A DNA stretch of 16,487 nt from Bacteroidota bacterium (GCA_023418095.1 JAEZDL010000157.1:1-16487); one strand, 5' to 3'. Positions 6,873 through 14,115 are shown, counted from the stretch's first letter. Made by a program: numbers and translations. Notes: a model not told the origin generated them from the sequence alone.

Positions 6873-8800
6873 AAGCGGATCACGCGCTTCAAGATCCGTT
6901 GATCGCCGCTTTGGATCACGATCATGTAAGTGCCGGCGATCGATGGAAGTCCGATCCGCAATGATCCGGTCTTCTTTATGATCTCAGCTCTTTGGATCGC
7001 GCCTTTTGCATCGTGGACCGAAATGATCTCGATCGGGAGATCGCTCCTCACATCGATCCAGCCATCGTTCGTTGGATTCGGGTGGATCGTGATCCGATCG
7101 GAGAGAAGTTCGCCGATCGAAAGCGGACCGAGCATGATCGAATCCGCTACGACAAGCGTTGGCGTACCGTCGCTGCTGCCGATCATGTTTTGGAACAGAT
7201 CGATCTCGGGCGATGAATGCGCGAACATCTCTTCATTCCAGCCCGGTGGAACGGGTTGATAATGAACGCGCGCAAAAGCGCGAAGCGATCCGTTGTAACC
7301 ATTCAGTGCGATATTGTAACGGATCCGATCGCTGCCGCTTCCTTCTTCGCCCAGATCATCGCGATTGAAATTCGGATCGCTCAACGCATTGCCGAAGATC
7401 GCAGTGGTATCGTAGCTGATGTGCGTGGTGGTGAATCCGATCGGCGCAAGCCGATTGTCCTTGATCGGTTGTTTGGCGCGGTGCAGCACTGTTGTCTCAT
7501 CGCCGTTCACATCGCCCATCACCATTTCGTAGATCTGCACCTGATCGGGATCGGTGATCAGATCGTAATGCGGTTCGAAGAATTCGTTGTGGCCTTCAAT
7601 CTCCAGATCGCTGCGAAGCCTTCCGCTATGGAAGATCGTATCGTTCAATTCGCCCAGCACGATGAACTCGACAAAGGCGCGGCGCGAAGGATAACCGCTG
7701 GGGAAGCGATGTCCTGCATGATTTGTGAGCTGCACGCTGTAACGTGCCGTGTCGGCATCGCGCTCGCTGAGCTCGAGTTGCATGGTGAGCGTTTCCTGTT
7801 GCAGCATCCGTTTCGTACGCGCGATCGTGCTGTCGAATTGTGCTTCGGTCGCTTCGATCCCGAGCAGATCGCGATTCGCCTTCAGGATCTCAAGCATGTG
7901 CACGTTGCCACCGGCAAAATGATGTTTGCCGAACGGTGATTGCGGTGATAGAAAGGAATATTCCGCCGCGATGATGATCGGATCGTTCGTGCGCGGCATG
8001 TGGCAGCTGTTGCATTGCACGCCAGTTGCACTGTAGATGCTGTTCTTCCATTCGTGGTACGTGGCCTGCTCCACGAAATGATCGCCGGAGGGCTGGCCTG
8101 CGAGATCGAACGTTTCGGTGATCAGGGTGTGGCAACCTGCGCAGCTGCGACTGTCAACGATGTGCTGCCCGAAACCCGGTGTCCAGCCAACAAAGAATTC
8201 CATGATGTCCGGGTTGATCTGATCATCGGCATACGGACCGTACACGCGCGCAGAATCGAAATGCAGATCACCGGAGAAGAACGATCCGGCGGTTCCAGGC
8301 GATCCCATGTGGCACGCGAGACAGTTCACGCCATCGATCCCGAGCGCGCTGGTATCGAGCATCGCGGCGGTGAAGGGCGCGTGACCGAGCATGCGTTCTT
8401 CGTGCATACCGGCGGGCGCATGGCAACCAAGACATGTATTCTCGATCGCGGTTTGATGCTGCGGATCTAACAAAACCTCATGCGCCATTTTCGCGCGGAA
8501 GAACGGATCACGCGCGCTGTTCGCCATCATGGTGCTCTGCCAGTCATCAACGAGGTTGATGTCGTTGCCGTTCGCATCGATGCTGGCGATGCCTTGCGGA
8601 TCGTGGCCATGGCAGCCGCTGCAGCGTGAGGCAGTGGCGAAGAACGTGCCGACCACCCAATCGCGATCGGACTTAAGGAGAGCGAGTTCCAGTTCGCTGT
8701 GCGGACCTTTGATCGGTCGCGTTGCTTCACTCCACGCCGCAAAAAGCAGCACGATGCCGATCGCGCTGAAGAGAATGATAAGTGAACGGGAGAGCCGCAT
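6869..8800 (-). CDS. Exported pentaheme cytochrome c with T9SS sorting domain
   Basis: 643 residues. A signal peptide (MRLSRSLIILFSAIGIVLLF, then AAWSEA) supports ATG 8800; the frame runs 67 codons further upstream, but that part translates dispersed repeats. Five CXXCH heme sites lie in the N-terminal half: CSGCH 60-64, CLGCH 123-127, CLACH 160-164, CAGCH 220-224 and CNSCH 263-267. Many nearby histidines could be distal ligands. The arrangement recalls the cytochrome c554-like multiheme group. Residues about 350-560 form a beta-rich region without known motif. Residues about 570-643 are a type A sorting domain (ITIHPNPTNDG ... GTYMIVIQSGDQRILKRVIRL). The protein should therefore cross the outer membrane by T9SS after heme attachment in the periplasm. 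It is the first gene of a three-gene operon. Reductase or electron-transfer roles are both possible. Confidence 0.87.
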   Translation of the reverse strand: MRLSRSLIILFSAIGIVLLFAAWSEATRPIKGPHSELELALLKSDRDWVVGTFFATASRCSGCHGHDPQGIASIDANGNDINLVDDWQSTMMANSARDPFFRAKMAHEVLLDPQHQTAIENTCLGCHAPAGMHEERMLGHAPFTAAMLDTSALGIDGVNCLACHMGSPGTAGSFFSGDLHFDSARVYGPYADDQINPDIMEFFVGWTPGFGQHIVDSRSCAGCHTLITETFDLAGQPSGDHFVEQATYHEWKNSIYSATGVQCNSCHMPRTNDPIIIAAEYSFLSPQSPFGKHHFAGGNVHMLEILKANRDLLGIEATEAQFDSTIARTKRMLQQETLTMQLELSERDADTARYSVQLTNHAGHRFPSGYPSRRAFVEFIVLGELNDTIFHSGRLRSDLEIEGHNEFFEPHYDLITDPDQVQIYEMVMGDVNGDETTVLHRAKQPIKDNRLAPIGFTTTHISYDTTAIFGNALSDPNFNRDDLGEEGSGSDRIRYNIALNGYNGSLRAFARVHYQPVPPGWNEEMFAHSSPEIDLFQNMIGSSDGTPTLVVADSIMLGPLSIGELLSDRITIHPNPTNDGWIDVRSDLPIEIISVHDAKGAIQRAEIIKKTGSLRIGLPSIAGTYMIVIQSGDQRILKRVIRL

Positions 8801-8810
8801 GGCGGAAGCG

Positions 8811-8818
8811 GAAAGGTA
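8811..8818 (-). promoter_or_regulatory. Possible -7 box of the pentaheme cytochrome operon
   Basis: On the minus strand TACCTTTC matches TAnnTTTG at 7 of 8 positions, 10 bases upstream of ATG 8800. No well-spaced TTG lies further upstream, so support is limited. Confidence 0.35.
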
Positions 8819-8896
8819 CTGAACAACCCTCACCTTTGGCCCCTCTCCCAAGGAAAGTGGGGAGAACTCAGTTCTGACGGGATGTGCGTGAGCGAT

Positions 8897-8954
8897 AGAA
8901 GTGGAAAGCCCGCAAGCGAGGCTTTGCGAGTGCGGACTTGGAACGGATAGCGCG
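8897..8954 (-). repeat. Second dispersed repeat module, copy 2 (inverted)
   Basis: Reverse complement of 4925-4982 with one difference over 58 bases. It is separated from the neighbouring 58-bp repeat by 18 bases here, against 53 bases in the left copy. Confidence 0.75.
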
Positions 8955-8972
8955 ACGGCGAGTCTTCGAGCC

Positions 8973-9030
8973 GGCACGCCCACACTTCGACCCTTCGACA
9001 AACTCAGGGCAAGCTCAGCTCAGTGTGACA
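8973..9030 (-). repeat. Dispersed 58-bp intergenic repeat, copy 3 (inverted)
   Basis: Exact reverse complement of 4814-4871 over all 58 bases, read base by base. With the module at 8897-8954 it forms the right-hand bracket of the segment holding the cytochrome/MOSC/transporter operon. Confidence 0.8.
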
Positions 9031-9136
9031 GATCATAAAGATCTCTGTAGAATCAAGCCTTGAATACGAGAAGTGCTTCGCATTGCGTTGTTGATCAATG
9101 ATCGGTACACATCGCCGATCGGCCGATCCACCCGGC

Positions 9137-9144
9137 TACTTTCG
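9137..9144 (+). promoter_or_regulatory. Possible -7 box of the MORN-repeat gene
   Basis: TACTTTCG matches TAnnTTTG at 7 of 8 positions, 4 bases before ATG 9149. This would give a very short leader and there is no well-spaced -33 TTG, so it is a weak call. Confidence 0.3.
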
Positions 9145-9148
9145 CCAC

Positions 9149-10813
9149 ATGTCAATCCGCTTGAAGATCTTTCTGCTTCTCATTCTTTCGATCGGTGCGA
9201 TCGGTGCGCATGCTCAGGCCGTGGTGCCTTTCGTGGAGCATTGGGACAGCTTGAAGACGGTGAAGAAGAGCGAAGGGCTTTTTGTGAGCGGGCGCGAATG
9301 GGGCGAATGGAATTTTTATGATCGCCAGGGAAGGCTGATCGAGAAAGCGCAGTTCAAGGCCGGCGATCGTGATGGGAAAGTTCAGATCTATTACGACAAC
9401 AGCCAGCTGCAACACGAAGGATTCTTCAAGCGTGGCGTGGAGGACAGTGTGCGCACGAGCTGGTACCGCGATGGCGACATCATGGAAAAGGGCGCTTACA
9501 AGGCCGGTAAAAAATCAGGCGAGTGGATCTATTTCTATCCCGACAGCATGCCGATGTTGCGCGAGAACTGGCAGGACTCGCTGGTGATCGTGACGGATGC
9601 GTGGGAGAAGGATGGAACGCAAACCCTGAAGGAAGGGAACGGAACATTGCGCACGTACTATGCGAGCGATAGTTTGAAGGAGGAAAGCACGTACGTGTTG
9701 GGCGTGAAGAGCGGCCCGAGCCGGGAATTCTATCCGGCCGGGAACCCGAAGGCCGAAGGTGAATTCCGATCGGGCGTGAAGGATGGTGAATGGAAATACT
9801 GGTTCAGCAACGGCAAGCTGGAGAAGATCGATACGTACGCCAATGGCAAGTTGCACGGCCAGTACAAAGTGTGGTTCCCCAACGAAAAGCTGGAGGTGGA
9901 AGGCTGGTACAAGCACGGCTTGAAGGACAGTTTATGGGCGTGGTATAATCAGGATGGCGGCAAGGACATGGATGGCAGTTTCAAGGAAGGGCTGCGGCAG
10001 GGCGCGTGGCGCTTCTGGCACATCAACGGGCAGATGAGCGCGACCGGCAGTTTCGATCGGGACAAGGAACATGGCGAGTGGGTGCATTTCTACGAAGGCG
10101 GCGAATTCTGGAAGAAGGGGAACTACACCCACGGCGTGAAGGACGGTATCTGGACCACGCGTTATGAAAGCGGCCAGAAACTGCAGGAAGGTCCGTACGT
10201 GAACGGAAAGGAGGAAGGCGAATGGACGAGCTGGTTCGAGAACGGCCAGGTGAAAACGATCGGGAACTTCAAGGGAGGAAAGATGAACGGCCTCTGGCGC
10301 GGCTGGTCACCGGCGGGCGATCCCGATTATGAAGGCAATTTCAAGGACGATCTGAAACACGGTGCTTGGAAGCTCTATCATGAAAGTCCGCCGGAAAAAC
10401 AGATCGGTGGCCGCGTGCGCGAGGAAGGATCGTATGTGGAAGGAAAGAAGAGCGGCCGCTGGACCACCTACAGCATCCACGGAACCCCGATCAGTGAAGG
10501 GCTTTATGCCAACGGACTTCCGACAGGACTTTGGACCTATTACGATGATGCCGGCGTGAAGATGCGCGAGCAGAATTTTCTGAACGGTGATCCGCATGGG
10601 TTGACCGTGGTGTACGATCAGCGGGCGCGCAAGGTGCAGGAAATGTCCTACAAGGAAGGCCGCTTACATGGAAAGATGATCTTCTACGGTAATGATGGAA
10701 AGCCCACGAAAGAGATAGAATACGAGAACGGACAGAAGAAAGTGAATTTGCCGCCAGCGGCTGAGAAGGGGAAAGGTGCGCCACCGGCGAAGGTGCCGGG
10801 GGGGAGAAGGTGA
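9149..10813 (+). CDS. Secreted protein of about 19 MORN-like (YwqK) repeats
   Basis: 554 residues. A signal peptide (MSIRLKIFLLLILSIGAIGA, then HAQA) fixes the start at ATG 9149. Nearly all the rest is tandem units of about 24 residues with the pattern (N)Gk..GeW..yy.nGq....g.y. Good examples are SGVKDGEWKYWFSNGKLEKI, EGLRQGAWRFWHINGQMSAT and NGKEEGEWTSWFENGQVKTI. I count about 19 units, with one degenerate stretch near residues 125-160. The tail (AAEKGKGAPPAKVPGGRR) is basic and of low complexity. The family is often labelled 'YwqK antitoxin', a name taken from one Bacillus member. In Bacteroidota these are mostly exported proteins of unknown role. No T9SS domain or lipobox is present, so it probably stays in the periplasm or at the outer membrane. 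It converges with the next gene, 7 bases apart. Confidence 0.87.
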   Translation: MSIRLKIFLLLILSIGAIGAHAQAVVPFVEHWDSLKTVKKSEGLFVSGREWGEWNFYDRQGRLIEKAQFKAGDRDGKVQIYYDNSQLQHEGFFKRGVEDSVRTSWYRDGDIMEKGAYKAGKKSGEWIYFYPDSMPMLRENWQDSLVIVTDAWEKDGTQTLKEGNGTLRTYYASDSLKEESTYVLGVKSGPSREFYPAGNPKAEGEFRSGVKDGEWKYWFSNGKLEKIDTYANGKLHGQYKVWFPNEKLEVEGWYKHGLKDSLWAWYNQDGGKDMDGSFKEGLRQGAWRFWHINGQMSATGSFDRDKEHGEWVHFYEGGEFWKKGNYTHGVKDGIWTTRYESGQKLQEGPYVNGKEEGEWTSWFENGQVKTIGNFKGGKMNGLWRGWSPAGDPDYEGNFKDDLKHGAWKLYHESPPEKQIGGRVREEGSYVEGKKSGRWTTYSIHGTPISEGLYANGLPTGLWTYYDDAGVKMREQNFLNGDPHGLTVVYDQRARKVQEMSYKEGRLHGKMIFYGNDGKPTKEIEYENGQKKVNLPPAAEKGKGAPPAKVPGGRR

Positions 10814-10820
10814 TCGGCTA

Positions 10821-11534
10821 TCAGAAGAGGAAACGGGCGTAGAGGCCTGATCCTACAGGGGAGCCGTCAAATCCCCTGAAATAACCAATAGTATTCTGAT
10901 CACGATATGTTTTTCCGACCTGATAGCCCGCCGACAAACGCAATTCGAACAGCAGGTGTGGATGCACCCGATATTGAACACCAGCCACGGCATTGGCTGA
11001 GATCGTCAAAAAGCCAAGTTCATCGGTGGACGATCTCAATGGTCCCGGAGATGAAAGCCCAGTACTTGAAGAAGTATCCGGCACTTGTTCTGTTCTTTCT
11101 GAATACATATTATAGCTCCTGATCTGTCCGGTCGTTTCAAGACCAAGCACAGGACGCACTTTGGTGTTGAAAAAAGCCCACTGATGTCCAAGGCTGAAGC
11201 CATGTCTGTTCAATCTTTGGTCATTCCAGCTATTTACAAGCTTTCCATCTGTAAAATGAGTGGTGCTTCCCTGGAAGCGGGACAAATAAAGCTCATAGCC
11301 TAAACGCCAGGCACGGTTTTCCTTATATTGATAGAGACCTTCGATCTCGACGATCTGGCCGCGCGCTCCGAGGTCTGCTGGATGCAGATCCGGAATGACC
11401 CGCGATAATCCATGCCCGATCTCGATCCCAATGCCCCATTTCAAATGTTCAGGTTCTGCTGGTACGATGATCTCCTGTGCATTTGCGATCTGAGCAGAAA
11501 ATAAGATCACCAGAGTAGGGATCACGTATTTCAT
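10821..11534 (-). CDS. Probable outer-membrane beta-barrel protein
   Basis: 237 residues. The signal peptide MKYVIPTLVILFSAQIANAQ ends at a good AxA-Q site. The mature part alternates short amphipathic strands with polar loops (WGIGIEIGHGLSRVIPD, WRLGYELYLSRFQGS, LLFELRLSAGYQVGKTY) and ends in Phe (GSGLYARFLF), as expected for a barrel inserted by the BAM complex. A middle loop of low complexity (DTSSSTGLSSPGPLRSSTDE) may be surface exposed. No ligand or enzyme motif is seen, so the role is unknown. It has its own promoter-like site and converges on the MORN-repeat gene with only 7 bases between the stop codons and no terminator visible. Confidence 0.78.
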   Translation of the reverse strand: MKYVIPTLVILFSAQIANAQEIIVPAEPEHLKWGIGIEIGHGLSRVIPDLHPADLGARGQIVEIEGLYQYKENRAWRLGYELYLSRFQGSTTHFTDGKLVNSWNDQRLNRHGFSLGHQWAFFNTKVRPVLGLETTGQIRSYNMYSERTEQVPDTSSSTGLSSPGPLRSSTDELGFLTISANAVAGVQYRVHPHLLFELRLSAGYQVGKTYRDQNTIGYFRGFDGSPVGSGLYARFLF

Positions 11535-11550
11535 CGATCGGGATTTGAGG

Positions 11551-11579
11551 TAAATGTATATTCGATTTCAATTGAACAA
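11551..11579 (-). promoter_or_regulatory. Bacteroidota-type promoter of the barrel protein gene
   Basis: On the minus strand a TTG (11577-11579) and TACATTTA (11551-11558) are separated by 18 bases, close to the -33/-7 arrangement of the phylum (TTTG and TAnnTTTG). The start codon is 16 bases downstream of the -7 box. It is the best-formed promoter in the window. Confidence 0.55.
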
Positions 11580-11646
11580 CGTTCCATCAGATCGCATGAT
11601 ATCGAAACCAAAGCAGCGGATCGCAGCTTTGAGGTGTCTTCACCCT

Positions 11647-12567
11647 ATGAGAAAATATCTTCTCTTTCCATTGATCCAACTCCCGTTGATCTTGATCGGC
11701 CAACCGATCCAGATGTTCACTGATCCAACTGCGAAGTGGTATGTGGCGGATACTTATCCCAATGGCTCGCCTGAAGCACCTGGCTTTGTAGAGACCATGA
11801 CCTCGATCTATTTCTATGATGGCGATACGGTGATCGGCGGAATGACTTGGAATGTGTTCTATAGCCGGGAAGGTCCAGATGGATCCGTGCCAGCGGAGCT
11901 GGAAGGTTGGGTGAAGATGGAGAATGGGAAGATCGAACTTCTCGATACAGCAGGGATGTTGCATACGCTCTATGATCAAAATGTTCAGGTCGGTGACTCT
12001 ATTCCTTATCACCTGTATGATCCAGATACGACCTATTTACATGTATCGATGATCGATACTCTCACGATCGCTGGGAACGAGCATAGGGTGGTGCATTTCG
12101 CACAACCTTTCATCCCGATGGATGTGCTCGTGGAACGTTGGATTGAAGGGATCGGCAGCATCCATGGTCCGCTGTTCCCTGCAAAGCCACGTGGTTTCTC
12201 CACCGAACTACCCGGAGATTCATTGCTGCTCACATGCTTCAAATTGGCCGATACGCTTTATTGGCAACATCCGGATTACGATGAATGTGAAACGAATATC
12301 ATTCAATCTCTCGAGGAATTTTCTGATGATCCCGATCTGAATGTTTGGCCGAATCCAGGAAGCGATCAAGTGAACATCGCCTGGGCCGGATCGAAGAATT
12401 CTCCAGTTCGGATCGAGATGTATTCAGTCTTGGGTGAATTGCTTCGAGCTGAAACTGTGATAACTGGACCGATCGTGATCGCAACAGATGATCTCCCGGC
12501 GGGATGCTATTCGATCCATTTGACCGGAAAAGGAAGGAGAAGTACGATGAAGTGGATCAAAGAGTGA
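11647..12567 (+). CDS. Secreted T9SS cargo protein, paralogous to the one at 1753
   Basis: 306 residues from ATG 11647. The frame is open from 11554, but the signal peptide (MRKYLLFPLIQLPLILIGQP) starts here. The central region, about 200 residues, has no known enzyme motif. It contains DGDTVIGGMTWNVFYSREG, QVGDSIPYHLYDPD, and WIEGIGSIHGPLFPA followed by LLLTCFKLADTLYW, which parallel the protein at 1753-2646 in order and spacing. Residues 231-306 are a type A sorting domain (LNVWPNPGSDQ ... STMKWIKE). The last part of that domain is identical at DNA level to the next gene over 82 bases. The gap to the next gene is 81 bases on the same strand, so the two may be transcribed together. Function unknown. 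Confidence 0.82.
   Translation: MRKYLLFPLIQLPLILIGQPIQMFTDPTAKWYVADTYPNGSPEAPGFVETMTSIYFYDGDTVIGGMTWNVFYSREGPDGSVPAELEGWVKMENGKIELLDTAGMLHTLYDQNVQVGDSIPYHLYDPDTTYLHVSMIDTLTIAGNEHRVVHFAQPFIPMDVLVERWIEGIGSIHGPLFPAKPRGFSTELPGDSLLLTCFKLADTLYWQHPDYDECETNIIQSLEEFSDDPDLNVWPNPGSDQVNIAWAGSKNSPVRIEMYSVLGELLRAETVITGPIVIATDDLPAGCYSIHLTGKGRRSTMKWIKE
12476..12557 (+). repeat. 82-bp direct repeat inside the sorting domain, copy 1
   Basis: Bases 12476-12557 are identical to 14024-14105. Sequence similarity with scattered differences extends upstream to about 12405. It encodes the end of the T9SS domain (ATDDLPAGCYSIHLTGKG, RRSTMKW) in both genes, in the same frame. Confidence 0.85.
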
Positions 12568-12648
12568 TAGATGCTATGTTCGGTGCTAACAGGGTGAATT
12601 GCAACAGATCGTATATTCGATGACCCAGGCTTTCTCGTCGACCTAAGT

Positions 12649-14115
12649 ATGCGATCCTCAAATTGGATATGGTTTTGTTGGGCAATGCTTCCGTTTCTAG
12701 GTGTCGCACAAGCTCCGCTAACCGTAGATCCCTCCTTTCAATTTTATATAACACCCCAGTGGCCGGGTCAATGGGATAGTTCTTCTGGTCCATCCGTTAT
12801 AGGGTTGGCCTTGCGAGAGGACGGGAACCTGTTGGTCAATGGTATTCAGGTGCTTTCTCCTGACGCCGTTGGAGGGATCGGGTGTACTGTAATGATCGAT
12901 CCCCAAGGCGGATATATAGATCGCTTCAGCGATGGCATTGGTGAAATCGTTGAACTTCCGAACGGCCAGTACTTCTATAACTATAAGCGGATCAACAATG
13001 ATGGTACTACTGATCTAAGCTTCGGGCATCCAAACACTTCCTCCGAAAATTACATGGATTGGCATGTATACGAAGATCGGACCGTACTTCTGGCGGGTCT
13101 TTTCAATCTAAACTGGGGCGATCCATTAGAAATCTGCTTAATAAAAGTGGACGAATGGGGTGAGATCGATACTACGTTCACCATGCGTAGAGGACAAGTT
13201 GATAGACCTGCGACGCACATTCATTCGCTGAGTAATGGCCAATTCCTGCTGAATGGTACTTGGAATGAATATGAAGGATATCAATGCGGCACTTTGGTCC
13301 GGATCAATGCGGATGGTTCACCGGATACCACTTTCTTTTTCCCTGCGTACAAAGGAAGCCTCCGTTCGATCCATGAACAACCCGATGGTAAGGTGATCAT
13401 GGCCGGGCAGTTCTGGATGAACAACATGGTTGATACATTGAAGCTTGTACGCGTCAATATTGACGGATCACTTGATCAAAGCTTCAATAATTACGGTGAT
13501 TACCGAACGACCGATCATCCGATGGGTGGTATGTTAGGAGGACCGTATGTGATCGAGCCGTTGGATGAACACCGGTATTTCGTAGGCGGTACGTTCACAA
13601 TGATCGATGACGAACCGAGGAGTTGCATAGCGTGCGTAGATACCTTGGGAAATCTGCTGGATTGCTGGGCGGGCGGCGGTTTGATGCCGGTTTCAATAAC
13701 AGAGAGCGGTTATCCGCACATGGGTGCACATGGCTTTAAGTGCTTCGATAATGGCGATTGTTACATCTATGGGAAATTCCGAGGATTCATCGATGAAAAT
13801 GGTGTGCATCCCGATCAAGTAATGCTCGTGCGCGTTCATGGACCAGATGTAGGTATGGTTGATGCGAAAGTTGATCAGACAAGAATGAAGGTGTGGCCGA
13901 ACCCAGGTTCCTATCACTTGAACCTCAATTGGACCGCATCGCAAAATGAATCGGTTCGGATCGAGATCCATTCGATGTTGGGTGAATTGCTTCGATCGGA
14001 AACTGCGACAACTGGACCGATCATGATCGCAACAGATGATCTCCCGGCGGGATGCTATTCGATCCATTTGACCGGAAAAGGAAGGAGAAGTACGATGAAG
14101 TGGATGAAGGAATAA
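12649..14115 (+). CDS. Secreted delta-60-repeat-like protein with T9SS sorting domain
   Basis: 488 residues. Signal peptide MRSSNWIWFCWAMLPFLGVA, then QA. The body has several loose repeats of the delta-60 type, each pairing a glycine-rich strand with a '(R/K)(V/I)...DG..D..F' strand: GQFLLNGTWNEYEGYQCGTL with VRINADGSPDTTFF; GKVIMAGQFWMNN with LVRVNIDGSLDQSFN; and HRYFVGGTFTMIDDEPRSC with IACVDTLGNLLDCW. Such repeats are thought to form beta-propeller-like folds; their ligands are unknown. Residues 413-488 are a type A sorting domain (MKVWPNPGSYH ... STMKWMKE), nearly the same as that of the upstream gene although the bodies differ. The signal peptide supports the start at 12649. No enzyme motif is visible. 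Confidence 0.84.
   Translation: MRSSNWIWFCWAMLPFLGVAQAPLTVDPSFQFYITPQWPGQWDSSSGPSVIGLALREDGNLLVNGIQVLSPDAVGGIGCTVMIDPQGGYIDRFSDGIGEIVELPNGQYFYNYKRINNDGTTDLSFGHPNTSSENYMDWHVYEDRTVLLAGLFNLNWGDPLEICLIKVDEWGEIDTTFTMRRGQVDRPATHIHSLSNGQFLLNGTWNEYEGYQCGTLVRINADGSPDTTFFFPAYKGSLRSIHEQPDGKVIMAGQFWMNNMVDTLKLVRVNIDGSLDQSFNNYGDYRTTDHPMGGMLGGPYVIEPLDEHRYFVGGTFTMIDDEPRSCIACVDTLGNLLDCWAGGGLMPVSITESGYPHMGAHGFKCFDNGDCYIYGKFRGFIDENGVHPDQVMLVRVHGPDVGMVDAKVDQTRMKVWPNPGSYHLNLNWTASQNESVRIEIHSMLGELLRSETATTGPIMIATDDLPAGCYSIHLTGKGRRSTMKWMKE
14024..14105 (+). repeat. 82-bp direct repeat inside the sorting domain, copy 2
   Basis: Second copy of 12476-12557, offset by 1548 bases, with no differences over 82 bases. It lies at the same position within the C-terminal domain of a protein whose body is unrelated to that of its neighbour. 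Confidence 0.85.

Larger units (their letters stand above)
8801..9148. other. Divergent intergenic region carrying inverted copies of dispersed repeats
   Basis: This 348-base gap lies between the divergent pentaheme operon and the MORN-repeat gene, so it must hold both promoters. From the left: a possible -7 box (8811-8818), a CTCTCCC...GGGGAG hairpin-like block (about 8841-8864), the second repeat module (8897-8954), and the 58-bp repeat (8973-9030). About 110 bases of ordinary, GATC-containing sequence follow up to the MORN gene. The minus-strand frame that crosses it is a repeat translation rather than gene sequence. Confidence 0.7.

Noticed and set aside
7217..7939. A 240-residue plus-strand frame inside the pentaheme cytochrome gene
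   Set aside because: It lies wholly antisense to a gene with five heme sites and a sorting domain. The GATC-rich codons keep the opposite frame open.
8801..9001. Upstream extension of the pentaheme cytochrome by 67 codons
   Set aside because: The extension translates the dispersed repeat modules, while a proper signal peptide begins at ATG 8800. The same repeat makes a similar peptide start near 1489.
4814..9030. Composite transposon
   Set aside because: The bracketing modules are only 58 bases each, carry no transposase, show no target-site duplication, and one of them occurs alone elsewhere (1461-1519).
9149..10813. Reading the MORN-repeat gene as an antitoxin of a toxin-antitoxin system
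   Set aside because: The family name suggests it, but the protein is exported, very long and has no toxin gene beside it.
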